The notes beneath the pieces were generated by a model, which worked only from the letters and a program-made list of their open reading frames with translations, did not search any database and was not told the DNA's origin. A DNA stretch of 43,470 nt from Treponema sp. (lineage in GTDB: Bacteria; Spirochaetota; Spirochaetia; Treponematales; Breznakiellaceae), in the NCBI GenBank assembly GCA_031254315.1, contig JAIRUQ010000012.1, forward strand, positions 1 to 43,470. Reading direction: 5' to 3'. Numbering within the stretch: the first letter of the stretch is position 1; the number at the start of each line of letters is the position of its first letter. Position numbers and translations under genes: made by a program. This document shows, one piece after another, positions 9,211 through 17,822 of the stretch.

Positions 9211-9310
9211 GTATATACAGATATTTGGAGATAAGAGGCGTTTTAATGTCGCTTATCGCATTAGTATCTGCCCGTTTTAATGGCAGATACTTTTTAATAC
9301 CTGTATATAC
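9211..9310. repeat. 100-bp three-stem element with two hairpins sharing one loop sequence
   Basis: An outer stem pairs GTATATACAGATATT (9211-9225) with AATACCTGTATATAC (9296-9310), 14 of 15 positions. Inside it are two hairpins: GATAAG/CTTATC (9230-9235 with 9252-9257, extended by GGC/GTC) and a perfect 10-bp stem AGTATCTGCC/GGCAGATACT (9263-9272 with 9282-9291). Both hairpins present the same apical 10-mer CGTTTTAATG (9239-9248 and 9273-9282). The whole folds as a three-way junction. On the + strand the second hairpin is followed by TTTT, so it could also act as a terminator. It lies 41 nt beyond the stop of the minus-strand membrane protein gene. Confidence 0.7.
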
Positions 9311-9351
9311 TATTTTATATAATATTCCTGTTGTTAGGTGCTATTTTTGCT

Positions 9352-9720
9352 TTATGTTTCTTTTTTTATTGCTGAAATTAGTTGAGCAATTAACGCAATA
9401 ATAAAACCGGTTCCCATTACATAAGCCCCATATTGTAATTCCAGTTCATTTTTGCTCAACAAGATAATGCCAATGACTAAACAACCAATTATAATTAGCC
9501 AATCGGCAATAACCGGCAGATTTTTTTTCATTAACAATAGAGCGCCAATTATAAGTCCGACAACCGCTAATATGAACAATACAATTATAAATACGCCAAC
9601 TGAGTTATCGACATATTCAACAAGCTGAAATGCGTTCATATCACAAGCCACAGGCATAAAAAAGCCGATGATTGCCAATAGAAAACCGAATTTACCAATT
9701 GTTCTGAAATTAAACGTCAT
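9352..9720 (-). CDS. Small four-helix membrane protein of unknown function
   Basis: A 122-residue very hydrophobic protein with about four transmembrane segments (residues about 8-25, 41-65, 69-88, 98-117) separated by short polar turns, and a C-terminal KKET. There is no recognisable enzymatic motif. The start is supported by GGAGG 6 nt upstream of the ATG and by a promoter further up. The gene is flanked on both sides by hairpins containing GTATATAC, which raises the question whether it belongs to a small transferable unit. Function unknown. Confidence 0.7.
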   Translation of the reverse strand: MTFNFRTIGKFGFLLAIIGFFMPVACDMNAFQLVEYVDNSVGVFIIVLFILAVVGLIIGALLLMKKNLPVIADWLIIIGCLVIGIILLSKNELELQYGAYVMGTGFIIALIAQLISAIKKET

Positions 9721-9749
9721 AAAAAACCTCCATAAATAGTTTTATGCTT

Positions 9750-9779
9750 TAATTAAGCATATTTTTTACTTTGTGTCAA
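9750..9779 (-). promoter_or_regulatory. Promoter of the small membrane protein gene
   Basis: On the minus strand TTGACA (9779-9774) is followed after 17-18 bp by TTAATT/TAATTA. The -10 region lies inside the imperfect palindrome ATGCTT-TAATT-AAGCAT (9744-9760), a possible operator or leader hairpin. The -35 box directly abuts the hairpin at 9780-9812. Confidence 0.55.
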
Positions 9780-9812
9780 GTATATACGAATATTTTTTAT
9801 ATTTGTATATAT
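9780..9812. repeat. 14-bp AT-rich hairpin with GTATATAC arm
   Basis: GTATATACGAATAT (9780-9793) pairs with ATATTTGTATATAT (9799-9812), with two G-T pairs in the folded strand and a 5-nt loop. Its arm begins with the same GTATATAC as the outer stem at 9211-9310, on the other side of the small membrane protein gene. Confidence 0.5.
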
Positions 9813-10054
9813 TATGTTACTGAAACATCTAACGTACATTATCAGCCCTTTTTCTGTTTTTAATTCTCTTGCTGATTATTCATAATGGTTTTATGCCAAA
9901 GCTTTTAATGTTTTGATTTGTTTCAGCCGAAGAAAATCTTCGGGTGAGTACAAGTCACAGCGAACCTTTGGTTCTATGGCGGTGTTCTATAATAATTTTC
10001 CTTACACTCTCCGGCTACGGGGATGTATTAAATCCTACTTTCGAATAAATGCCA
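9813..10054. other. Intergenic region with two small triloop hairpins
   Basis: No gene is seen. Two tight hairpins stand out: CCGAAGA-AAA-TCTTCGG (9927-9943) and GAACC-TTT-GGTTC (9962-9974), both with 3-nt loops. They lie downstream of the minus-strand bspA-like gene but lack T-runs, so a role in termination is not supported. Confidence 0.45.
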
Positions 10055-11848
10055 TCAGTTTCTGAATTCGACATTCAAAGTATACGGTCCTTCGACACTA
10101 CCGCTATATCCGGCAACTCTAATAAAGAAGGTTCCGGCAGAAACAGTCTGACTTATCCTCGCGTTAGAGCCTGAGCCTGAATCATCATCGGAAGCAATTT
10201 CATTCATATTTGAATCATAGAGTCTCATATAGGTATCTATGTTACTTGATGTGTACGCAGTAAGTGTTCCGGCATTAACTGTAACGCGGTATAATTGTCC
10301 GACATTCCGTCCATCCCCCGCAAGAGTTGCATTGTACTGTGTTCCCGGCGTAATATCTATTACTACTGTCTCAACGAATTCGACATACAAAGTATACGGT
10401 CCGGTAACACTTTCGCTATATCCTGTAACTCTAATAAAGGATGTTCCGGCAGAAACAGTACGGCTTATCCTCGCATTAGAGCCTGAGCCTGAGTCATCAT
10501 CGGAAGCAATTTCATTCATGTTTGAATCATAGAGTCTCATATAGGTATCTATGTCGCTTGATGTGTACGCGGTAAGCGTTCCTAAGTTGGCTGTAACGCG
10601 ATATAATTGTCCGGCATCCCGTCCGCCCCCCACAAGGTTTGCATTTAATTGTGTTCCCGGTGTAATAGTTGTTGCCGTAGCGATTTCTTTAGCGATTTCC
10701 CTTTGACGTCCGGCTGTGTTTGCCTGTTGTCGGGCGGCTTCAGAGGCGTTTTCCAGTCTTCTTAGAGCGGCTTGAGAAGCCAAGGTTAGTTTTGTAGCGC
10801 CGGAAAATGCACTGCCGGAAACCTCAATCCATTCAACTGATCCGGGGATGGTCAAAGTAGTTAAAGAAGAACATCCTGCAAATGCGGAATCTTGTATTTT
10901 CCAGATAGTTGAAGGTAACGTAACACCTGTTAAAGCTGTACATCTTCCAAACGCTTCGTTGCCTATTATAGTAACTCCTTCGGAGATGATCGCTGTTTGC
11001 AGATTCGTACATCCATAGAACATTCTATAGGGAACAGTGATTATTTGAGCTGGCAAGGTTATGGTTGTAAGACCACTGCTTTGAAAGGAACTATTCCCTA
11101 TAGAAGTAACTGTATTTGGGATAGTAATAGATGACAAGGAGTTGCAATTATAAAATGCGTTTTCTCCTATACTAACGAGTCTATTGGGCAGAGTAACGGA
11201 TGTCAGGCGTGTGCATCCGGAAAATGCAGAGTTGTATATAATAGCAATACCTGCCGGCAGAGTAATGGATGTTAACGCTGTGCAGTTAGAAAATAATTCT
11301 TGCGCTATAAAAGTAATGCCTGTAGGCAGAGTAACGGATGTCAGAGATGTATTTCTGAATGCTCTGTACCCTATAGTAGTAACTGTATTGGGGATGGTTA
11401 TGGATGTTAGTGAACTGCAATTCTCAAATGCAGAATTCCGTATATTAGTAAGACTTTCAGGCAGGGTAATAGATGTCAAGCGTGTACATCCGGCAAATGT
11501 ACTTTCCCCAATAACAGAAATGCCCGCAGGCAATGTAACGGATGTCAGGGCGCTACAGCCGAAAAACGCAGAATCTCCTATAATAGTAATACCTCTGGGG
11601 ATCGCTACACCGGTAATCCTAGTATTTCCTCTAAAAGCCCCACTGCCTATTTCTTTAACAGGCATACCCTGTATTGTGGCAGGGATATTTACAGTTGTTA
11701 TACTACCGACATATTTTGTAATTACCGCTCCTGTACTGTCTGCTGTCAAAATTACTTCAAAGTCCGCTTCGTTATTCTGCGCCCATATCTGCGCCGCCGT
11801 AGTAACTGTAAACAATATCAACATTAGCATGGTATATGTTTTTTTCAT
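10055..11848 (-). CDS. Exported BspA-type LRR protein with two PPC-like domains
   Basis: A 597-residue protein with a signal peptide (MKKTYTMLMLILFTVTTA, cleavage near AQIWAQ). Residues about 50-365 are BspA/Treponema-type leucine-rich repeats of about 23 residues with the pattern LTSVTLP.GIT.IG..AF.GC. After a linker rich in Ala/Arg/Gln, two consecutive about 104-residue domains follow. Each contains GQLYRVT, DTYMRLYDSNMNEIASDDDSG and a closing GPYTL.VEF, which matches the bacterial pre-peptidase C-terminal (PPC) beta-sandwich. BspA proteins are surface adhesins in oral spirochaetes and Bacteroidetes; a binding role here is inference. AAGGAG lies 5 nt before the ATG. Confidence 0.88.
   Translation of the reverse strand: MKKTYTMLMLILFTVTTAAQIWAQNNEADFEVILTADSTGAVITKYVGSITTVNIPATIQGMPVKEIGSGAFRGNTRITGVAIPRGITIIGDSAFFGCSALTSVTLPAGISVIGESTFAGCTRLTSITLPESLTNIRNSAFENCSSLTSITIPNTVTTIGYRAFRNTSLTSVTLPTGITFIAQELFSNCTALTSITLPAGIAIIYNSAFSGCTRLTSVTLPNRLVSIGENAFYNCNSLSSITIPNTVTSIGNSSFQSSGLTTITLPAQIITVPYRMFYGCTNLQTAIISEGVTIIGNEAFGRCTALTGVTLPSTIWKIQDSAFAGCSSLTTLTIPGSVEWIEVSGSAFSGATKLTLASQAALRRLENASEAARQQANTAGRQREIAKEIATATTITPGTQLNANLVGGGRDAGQLYRVTANLGTLTAYTSSDIDTYMRLYDSNMNEIASDDDSGSGSNARISRTVSAGTSFIRVTGYSESVTGPYTLYVEFVETVVIDITPGTQYNATLAGDGRNVGQLYRVTVNAGTLTAYTSSNIDTYMRLYDSNMNEIASDDDSGSGSNARISQTVSAGTFFIRVAGYSGSVEGPYTLNVEFRN
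10070..10690 (-). repeat. Tandem duplication of the PPC-like domain
   Basis: The two C-terminal domains of the BspA-like protein are copies at DNA level with an offset of exactly 312 bp (for instance TATACGGTCC at 10081 and TATACGGTCC at 10393). The central parts, encoding DTYMRLYDSNMNEIASDDDS, are nearly unchanged, which indicates a recent duplication or gene conversion. Confidence 0.85.
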
Positions 11849-11902
11849 AAAAACTCCTTCTTATTGTGTTTCTCCTTTGCGGAGCATCATTAAAATAAAT
11901 AT

Positions 11903-11937
11903 AAAAAACCGATGTTCCCGTATACGCAGAACCCCGG
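11903..11937 (-). promoter_or_regulatory. Terminator-like hairpin in the bspA-like leader
   Basis: On the minus strand CCG and GTTC pair with GAAC and CGG around a small internal loop, and the stem is followed by TTTTTT (complement of 11903-11908). It lies about 55 nt upstream of the start codon, where it could act as an attenuator if transcription starts further upstream. Weak evidence. Confidence 0.3.
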
Positions 11938-12071
11938 CGTTTTTTCTGTGGACATAAATATTATGTGAAAATGCTCTATTAAGTAATAATTACTGTAATT
12001 TTGCCTCATTATAAATATAATGCCAATTTTAGAAAAAGGTTACAAGGGACTCTATTGAAAAAGCGACATCT

Positions 12072-12531
12072 CCAACAAAAAGCCGCCCCGTCTTCCCCCC
12101 ACCCAAAGGAGATATGTAAAAATGATAAAAGAACTCAGTACTTCAGTTATGTATGCCCCCGAACCATACTTGAGTGGTTTGTAGATGCCGCCTGAATGGC
12201 TCCCATAGAAAAGTACCGTATTCCACGATGCCACCAATCCAACAAAAAGCCGCCCCGTCTTCCCCCCACCCGTAGGAGATATGTAAATAATGATAAAAGA
12301 ACTCAGTACTTCAGTTATGTATGCCCCGAACCATACTTGAGGGGTGGCAGGGGAAAAGTGCCGTGCTCCACCACACCGCCATCAATCCAACAAAAAGCCG
12401 TTCCGTCTTCCCCCCTCGAAGTATAAGCTAAAAATGACTCAGTACTTCAGTTATGTATGCCCCCGTAAAGTACTTGAGGGGTGTCAGGGCAAAAAATGCC
12501 GTGCTCCGCCACGGCATTTTTTGCCCTGACA
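12072..12531. repeat. Array of three imperfect direct repeats, 148-167 bp each
   Basis: Units start with CCAACAAAAAGCCG at 12072, 12239 and 12387. Each continues with a C-rich run (GTCTTCCCCCC), then ACTCAGTACTTCAGTTATG, TATGCCCC and ACTTGAG. The units have diverged by small indels and substitutions. The third unit is joined to an inverted partial copy (about 12510-12568), which creates the foldback listed next. Short frames here encode recurring peptides such as TQYFSYVCP, but the frame is broken between units, so I treat the array as non-coding repeat DNA lying between the divergent bspA-like gene and secA. Confidence 0.8.
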
Positions 12532-12568
12532 GGCCCCCAAATGAACTCTTTAGGGGCATACATAACTG
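12448..12568. repeat. 121-nt foldback (nested inverted repeat) just upstream of the secA promoter
   Basis: CAGTTATGTATGCCCC (12448-12463) pairs perfectly with GGGGCATACATAACTG (12553-12568). TAAAG (12466-12470) pairs with CTTTA (12548-12552), and GGGG (12478-12481) with CCCC (12534-12537). The 22 bases at 12482-12503 then pair perfectly with 12510-12531 around a 6-nt loop (CTCCGC). It arises because an inverted partial copy of the repeat unit faces the third direct copy. It ends 13 bp before the -35 box of secA. Confidence 0.85.
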
Positions 12569-12581
12569 CAGAGCCGACCCA

Positions 12582-12610
12582 TTGATAACTTGCATTTTTA
12601 CCTATATACT
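12582..12610 (+). promoter_or_regulatory. secA promoter, leaderless geometry
   Basis: TTGATA (12582-12587), 17 bp and TATACT (12605-12610) form a near-consensus sigma70 promoter. Six bases (GCCCCC) separate the -10 box from the ATG of secA, so the transcript should begin at the start codon. No purine-rich ribosome site is present. Confidence 0.8.
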
Positions 12611-12616
12611 GCCCCC

Positions 12617-15397
12617 ATGTTTGAGAAATTCTTCAAAGCCCTTTTCGGCTCCCAGCACGAGCGGGACTTAAAAGCTATTCTTCCAATACTTCACAGGGTA
12701 AACGAAAAAGAGTCTTGGGCGGCATCCCTTGCGGCGCAGGAATTTCCCCGCCAAACCGCCTCGTTCCGCGAGCGCTACAAAAACGGCGAAAGCCTCGACA
12801 GCATTTTGCCGGAAGCCTTCGCCCTCGCGCGTGAAGCCGCGCGCAGAACACTTGGCGAGCGCCCCTACGATGTTCAGGTGCTTGGCTCTATCGTTCTGCA
12901 TCAGGGAAAAATAGTGGAAATGAAAACAGGCGAAGGCAAGACATTGATGTCGGTAGCCGCCGCTTATTTGAACGCCATTCCCGGGAACGGACTCCATGTT
13001 GTTACCGTGAACGATTATTTGGCAAGCCGCGACGCTGAGTGGATGAGACCGATTTTTAGCAGTCTTGGACTGACAGTCGGGACAATTCTTTCCCACATGG
13101 ACAATGTTCAGCGCAAAGAAAATTATAACTGCGACATCACTTACGGAACAAATAATGAATTTGGTTTTGATTACCTCCGCGACAACATGCACCGCGAAAT
13201 GGAAGGTCGCGTTCAAAGAGGACACAATTACTGTATCGTGGACGAGATCGATTCAATTTTAATTGACGAGGCGCGAACTCCGTTGATAATTTCAGGCGCG
13301 GCGGAAGATGACACTTTTAAATTTGCCGAAGTTGATAAACTGCTTGGAACCCTTACTGAAGTAGAAAAAAAAGAAAACGGCGAATATCCTGATGAAACCA
13401 GAGGCGAGGAAATAATCGGCGATTATAAAATTAACGAAAAAAATAAAAGTATTTCTTTTAGCAATCAGGGACTGACAAATATAGAAGAAATACTTAAAAA
13501 ACGAAACCTTATTCAGGGCGCGATTGTAGATGTCGAAAATTTTGAGTACATTCACTATTTTACGCAGGCGTTAAGAGCGCATAAACTTTTCCATATTGAT
13601 GTTGATTATGTTGTTGATGACGGACAAGTTCAAATTGTTGATGAATTTACCGGACGCATTCTGCAGGGCAGACGTTATTCCGACGGACTGCATCAGGCGA
13701 TTGAAGCAAAGGAGCGAATCAAAATAGCCCAGCGCAACAGAACTCTGGCGACAATTACCTTTCAAAACTATTTTAGGTTGTACAAAAAAATATCAGGAAT
13801 GACAGGAACTGCTGATACCGAAGCTGTCGAGTTCAATAAAATCTACAAACTTGACGTTGTTGTCATTCCTACAAACCTGCCTGTCGCCAGAAAAGACGAA
13901 AACGATCTTGTCTACCTTAACGAATCCGACAAATACAAAGCGTTATGTGATGAAATAGCGGAGGCGAATAAAAAAGGACAGCCGATGCTGGTTGGTACGG
14001 TTTCAATCGAAAAGTCCGAAAAAATTTCCTCTCTGCTTTCGCGCAGGGGAGTACGCCACGAAGTGTTAAACGCAAAAAACCACGCGCGGGAAGCGCTCAT
14101 TATTGCCGAAGCCGGCGCGAAAGGTTCTGTCACAATTGCAACTAACATGGCGGGACGCGGTACTGACATCAAACTTGGAGGCAACCCCGAATCTCGAGCG
14201 CACCGCCGAGCGGGAACAGGCGCGAGCGAAGAACAATACGCGGCTATTTATAAAGAAGAGTACGAAAAGTGGAAAAATGATTATGAAGAAGTAAAAGCCA
14301 CAGGCGGTCTTTATGTAATAGGAACCGAGCGCCATGAAAGCAGACGTATCGACAATCAGCTTCGAGGGCGTTCGGGGCGTCAGGGCGATCCGGGAAAGAG
14401 CAAATTTTTTATATCGATGGACGATGAACTTATGCGCCTTTTCGGTGGAGAGAAGATGAAGAACATCATGTCAAGGATTGGTATGGAAGGCGGAGAGCCG
14501 ATTTATCACCCAATGTTGAGCAGGAGCATAGAGAACGCGCAGAAAAAAGTAGAGGAGCGCAACTTTGAAATTCGCAAACACCTTTTGGAATTTGACGATG
14601 TATTGAACCAGCAAAGAAAATTCATTTATGAACAGCGTGATGCGATACTTGTTGATAACGATATGAAAAAGCGCGTAAATGACGCGACATCTGACATTTT
14701 GGGTGATTATATTGACGAGTTTAATAACGCGAGCAGAAATGATTTAAACGAGGCGATAAAAGAGATTACGGAACGCCTGCGCACAAACTTCGGTTATACT
14801 CTTAGTCTTGATCCTGACGGCAAGGAATTTAGAAATCCCGAAATGCTGGAAGCGCACATTAAAGCCGGTCTTGAGAAGGATATAAAAGATAAGGAAGATA
14901 TTATCGGTCATGATTACCTTAATTTATTTATCCGTGATAACTACCTTAATTCTATAGATCGCAAATGGCTTGATCATCTTGAAAACATGGAAGCCCTTCG
15001 TGAAGCCGTATACCTCCGTCATTATGCGCAAAAAAATCCCCTAACAGAATACAAAGTTGAAGGCTTCCAAATTTTCGAGAAAATGATAGAAGAGATAAGG
15101 CAGGAAATCGCGTCGCGGATTCACCTTATCCGTATTCAGGTAACAGAAGGCGGACCGCAAAGGACTGTAAGCCGCTCTATCGGCGCAAATCAGTCGGCGA
15201 GCCACAGCAGTATGGGCTCTTTCGCGGGCGGCGCTTTTGCCGGAAGCCAGCAAGGCTCTTCCGCCGCATCCTCACAGATGGAAAAGGCAAGCCGCCCTGA
15301 GGGTGCGACTGTTGTTCGCAGTCAGCCAAAGGTCGGTCGCAACGATCCCTGCCCGTGCGGCAGTGGTAAAAAGTATAAAATGTGTCACGGACGCTAG
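12617..15397 (+). CDS. secA: Preprotein translocase ATPase SecA
   Basis: A 926-residue SecA, the motor that pushes preproteins through SecYEG. Visible parts: Walker [10 protein letters not shown] near residue 103, DEID Walker B near 208, the preprotein-binding domain region (about 225-360), second helicase core with [16 protein letters not shown] near 510 and [12 protein letters not shown] near 583, and the C-terminal zinc-binding SEC-C tail ([14 protein letters not shown]). The ATG at 12617 is chosen because homologues start close to [11 protein letters not shown]; nine codons upstream are open but would overlap the promoter. Notably the start codon is 6 nt after the -10 box and lacks a Shine-Dalgarno site. 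Confidence 0.98.
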   Translation: MFEKFFKALFGSQHERDLKAILPILHRVNEKESWAASLAAQEFPRQTASFRERYKNGESLDSILPEAFALAREAARRTLGERPYDVQVLGSIVLHQGKIVEMKTGEGKTLMSVAAAYLNAIPGNGLHVVTVNDYLASRDAEWMRPIFSSLGLTVGTILSHMDNVQRKENYNCDITYGTNNEFGFDYLRDNMHREMEGRVQRGHNYCIVDEIDSILIDEARTPLIISGAAEDDTFKFAEVDKLLGTLTEVEKKENGEYPDETRGEEIIGDYKINEKNKSISFSNQGLTNIEEILKKRNLIQGAIVDVENFEYIHYFTQALRAHKLFHIDVDYVVDDGQVQIVDEFTGRILQGRRYSDGLHQAIEAKERIKIAQRNRTLATITFQNYFRLYKKISGMTGTADTEAVEFNKIYKLDVVVIPTNLPVARKDENDLVYLNESDKYKALCDEIAEANKKGQPMLVGTVSIEKSEKISSLLSRRGVRHEVLNAKNHAREALIIAEAGAKGSVTIATNMAGRGTDIKLGGNPESRAHRRAGTGASEEQYAAIYKEEYEKWKNDYEEVKATGGLYVIGTERHESRRIDNQLRGRSGRQGDPGKSKFFISMDDELMRLFGGEKMKNIMSRIGMEGGEPIYHPMLSRSIENAQKKVEERNFEIRKHLLEFDDVLNQQRKFIYEQRDAILVDNDMKKRVNDATSDILGDYIDEFNNASRNDLNEAIKEITERLRTNFGYTLSLDPDGKEFRNPEMLEAHIKAGLEKDIKDKEDIIGHDYLNLFIRDNYLNSIDRKWLDHLENMEALREAVYLRHYAQKNPLTEYKVEGFQIFEKMIEEIRQEIASRIHLIRIQVTEGGPQRTVSRSIGANQSASHSSMGSFAGGAFAGSQQGSSAASSQMEKASRPEGATVVRSQPKVGRNDPCPCGSGKKYKMCHGR

Positions 15398-15423
15398 GGT
15401 GCGCCGTGAAAACAGGAGTTAAT

Positions 15424-16935
15424 GTGAAAAAATTATTTGTTATAATATCGATTTCTTTAATGTTGATTTCTTTGCTATTGGTTATTTCCTGCGATCTTTT
15501 TAATTTTAGCGAAGCTCAGGGGAATTTTTGGGCGGTAAATACGAGAAATAATATCCCTTACAAGGTAAGTGCAGACTTAATATATGAAGGTATACATTGC
15601 TATGTTTGGGTAGAAAAAGGTTCCGGCGGAACCTATGAGCAAGCGAAGAAATTGGCTGACGCCTTTGACGCGGATATATATCAAAAAATGAAAGATGCCT
15701 TTGGTGTTGATATTGATTATGAAAGAATAAAAAATTTGTTTATCGATAGTTTTAATCCTGGCAAAAATACGTTAAATACCATGGAATTAACCGACTTGCT
15801 TGGTGATGATGACGGTAAACTCTGTATTCTCATGCTGGATATTAAAGATAATTACAAAAAAGATGTAAACGACTCTTATGTTGCCGGTTACTTTAGCCCC
15901 AATGATTTTCTTAACGTACCGTACTCAAATAAACGCGATATGATTTATATTGATACTAATCCGGGAATGAAAGATTTTGACGAAGATTTTGATAGTATAA
16001 AAAAGACGCTTGCCCATGAAATGCAACACATGATGAATTTTATATCTACTATAGCAATTAGATGGGATAGAGAAAGTAGTAATATTGCTCCCTTTTTAAT
16101 GGATACATGGATTGATGAAGGTCTTTCATCTGCCGCAGAATATATCATTGATGAGAAACATCTTAAAGGCAGGGTAGACTATTATACAAATGGGAATTAT
16201 GGGTTAATAGGAAAGGGCAACAACTTCTTTGTTTGGGGCAACCGTGAAAAAGAAGATCAATATGCAATATTGGATGATTATGCAACTGTTTATCTTTTTT
16301 TCCAATGGCTAAGACTGCAATCAGACAAAGATAAAGGCGTTTATGGTGATATTATTGTGTCTGAGTACTCGGATTATAAAGCGGTATTCAACACAATGAA
16401 AGATGATTCTTTTTATTTACATTGGGAGTATCTTCTTGGAACATGGTTAGCCGCTAATTATATCAATAATACTAGTGGTCCCTATGGTTATATGAATGAC
16501 GAAATTCTAAGCAGTATAAAAGTTCCTGCTCCTTCTTCACTTGGGACTAGTGTTCTGCTTTTCCCGGGAGAAGGGGTTTACAGTACTACTACTTCTGCTC
16601 CAAGCATTTCCGGTCAGGGGACAAATATCAGAAACTTATATTTACTTTATGAAGTCCAAAATAACTATTTTCAAGATTCTATTTTACTTACTTTTAACGC
16701 AAACATTAATAAGGAAGGCGCTACAGAAACAGGCGTTACGACAGGTACCCCTGCAGGCGCTCCGCCAAAATCAAGTATGTCAACGGATATATCTTCCGGT
16801 AGCCGCTCTGTACAAAGCTCGATACTTTCCGGTCCTTACCGTATTGACGCGAGAGATATGCTCAGAAGAAATGGTCACGAGTTTTCTGTTTTTGATTTTT
16901 CAGGAAGCTTAAGAGGAGCCCGAATTGTTGAATAA
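15424..16935 (+). CDS. Lipoprotein zinc metalloprotease, M30 (hyicolysin)-like
   Basis: A 503-residue predicted lipoprotein. The GTG at 15424 is preceded by AGGAG at 15414-15418. The signal sequence VKKLFVIISISLMLISLLLVISC gives a lipobox Cys at residue 23. The zinc motif HEMQH is at about 198-202 (KKTLAHEMQHMMNF), with a downstream DEGLSSAAEY near 231, as in gluzincins of family M30. The C-terminal 120 residues are Ser/Thr/Gly-rich and may be a separate beta domain. It follows secA by about 27 nt and overlaps the next small gene by 11 nt, so it may be co-expressed. The substrate is unknown. Confidence 0.75.
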   Translation: MKKLFVIISISLMLISLLLVISCDLFNFSEAQGNFWAVNTRNNIPYKVSADLIYEGIHCYVWVEKGSGGTYEQAKKLADAFDADIYQKMKDAFGVDIDYERIKNLFIDSFNPGKNTLNTMELTDLLGDDDGKLCILMLDIKDNYKKDVNDSYVAGYFSPNDFLNVPYSNKRDMIYIDTNPGMKDFDEDFDSIKKTLAHEMQHMMNFISTIAIRWDRESSNIAPFLMDTWIDEGLSSAAEYIIDEKHLKGRVDYYTNGNYGLIGKGNNFFVWGNREKEDQYAILDDYATVYLFFQWLRLQSDKDKGVYGDIIVSEYSDYKAVFNTMKDDSFYLHWEYLLGTWLAANYINNTSGPYGYMNDEILSSIKVPAPSSLGTSVLLFPGEGVYSTTTSAPSISGQGTNIRNLYLLYEVQNNYFQDSILLTFNANINKEGATETGVTTGTPAGAPPKSSMSTDISSGSRSVQSSILSGPYRIDARDMLRRNGHEFSVFDFSGSLRGARIVE

Positions 16936-17299
16936 CAGGCGTTCTTTTTTCCTTCGCGGTAAATGGGTTTTAATCGCATTGTTTTTTCTGTCATTAGCTC
17001 AGGGTGTTTTTGCTTTTGGCGGAAGGGAAAGAGCCGAAGCGCCTGTGGTTATTCAGGTAACGGGATTGGTACGGCTTGTAGGAAGCGCGACTTTTCCCGA
17101 ACTGATTATTTCTGACCCAGAGAATACAGAGAACACATGGATTGTAGCAAGGGAAGAAAGAGCCAAACTTAATGATTTTCAGTACCGTACCGTAACCGTA
17201 GAAGGCGAGGAGACCGTAACAGAGATGACGTTCGCAAATGGAACGCCTGCCGGTATACGCCGCGAATTGCGTAATATCAGAATAATCGCCGTTCATTAG
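16925..17299 (+). CDS. Small exported protein, beta-rich, unknown function
   Basis: A 124-residue protein with a signal peptide (basic start, hydrophobic WVLIALFFLSLAQGVFA, cleavage near AFG). The mature part of about 90 residues is predicted beta-rich, with ligand-like phrases such as VIQVTGLVRLVGSATFPELII that recall OB-fold or DUF-type periplasmic domains. The start is TTG at 16925 (or the next TTG at 16928), 6-9 nt after GAGGAG at 16913-16918. It begins within the last 11 nt of the protease gene, which indicates translational coupling. I do not recognise a family. Confidence 0.7.
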   Translation: MLNNRRSFFLRGKWVLIALFFLSLAQGVFAFGGRERAEAPVVIQVTGLVRLVGSATFPELIISDPENTENTWIVAREERAKLNDFQYRTVTVEGEETVTEMTFANGTPAGIRRELRNIRIIAVH

Positions 17300-17310
17300 A
17301 TTTCTTCCTC

Positions 17311-17335
17311 TTCCTCCGTGTTTCTCCGTGGTTAA
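17311..17335. repeat. CTCCGTG-type intergenic repeat
   Basis: CTCCGTG occurs at 17314-17320 and again at 17324-17330, followed by GGTTAA. The same words occur with 9-nt spacing at 21125-21149. It occupies the gap between convergent genes. Confidence 0.65.
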
Positions 17336-17357
17336 TATTCTTTTCGACATCCCGTTT

Positions 17358-17822
17358 TCATCTAACCTGTGCGATCGCATCCTGCGTCATGCTGTCGCAC
17401 ATTTCATTGAATTCGTTTCCGGCGTGCCCTTTAACCCATTCCCATTTCAGCGGAAACTCCCCTGCCAGAGAATCAAGCTCCACCCACAAATCTTTGTTTT
17501 TAACAGGTGATTTATCGCTGGTTCTCCATGAGTTACGCTTCCATGTGCGTATCCAATCTGTTATTCCCTTTTGCACATACTGGGAATCCGTGTATACCGC
17601 CGCCGTACGCGGAACATCTTTCAGTGTTTTAAGAGCGCGTAACGCCATAATTACGGCGGTTAACTCCATCCTGTTGTTGGTTGTCTCTTTTTCCCCGCCT
17701 AAGTTTTGCGCCAGTATTTGTACGCCCTGAAAAGTTTGCTGAACAATAACATAAGCCCAGCCGCCGGGTCCGGGATTCCCCGAACATCCGCCGTCTGAAT
17801 AAATCCTTAATGATGTTTCCAT
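17358..17822 (-). CDS. rnhA: Ribonuclease HI
   Basis: A 154-residue RNase HI of standard length. It cleaves the RNA strand of RNA-DNA hybrids. The catalytic set is complete: D10 (YSDGGCSGNPGPGG), E53 (NRMELTA), D79 (YTDSQYV) and D143, with the helper H133 in VKGHAGNEFNE. The ATG at 17822 overlaps the stop of the upstream J-domain gene (TAATG). The in-frame ATG at 17840 is less likely because it lacks a ribosome site. It is the last gene of the argF-J protein-rnhA run. Confidence 0.96.
   Translation of the reverse strand: METSLRIYSDGGCSGNPGPGGWAYVIVQQTFQGVQILAQNLGGEKETTNNRMELTAVIMALRALKTLKDVPRTAAVYTDSQYVQKGITDWIRTWKRNSWRTSDKSPVKNKDLWVELDSLAGEFPLKWEWVKGHAGNEFNEMCDSMTQDAIAQVR

Larger units (their letters stand above)
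8673..9351. other. AT-rich intergenic region with a gene remnant and a structured element
   Basis: This 679-bp stretch has no intact gene. Its first 330 bp are very AT-rich. A more GC-rich patch (about 9037-9190) reads as a peptide fragment on the minus strand, and 9211-9310 is a structured inverted-repeat element; both are listed separately. I see nothing else that can be supported here. Confidence 0.6.

Noticed and set aside
11184-11957. 257-codon open frame on the + strand opposite the bspA-like gene
   Set aside because: It mirrors the leucine-rich repeats on the other strand, has no ribosome site and no protein-like composition.
12072-12568. CRISPR array
   Set aside because: Units are long (148-167 bp) and diverged along their whole length, with no short constant repeat alternating with unique spacers, and no cas genes are near.
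12001-12671. Several short frames encoding a recurring peptide (TQYFSYVCP-type) in the region before secA
   Set aside because: They arise from the DNA repeat units, lie in shifting frames with no ribosome sites, and the frame breaks between units. Treated as repeat DNA.
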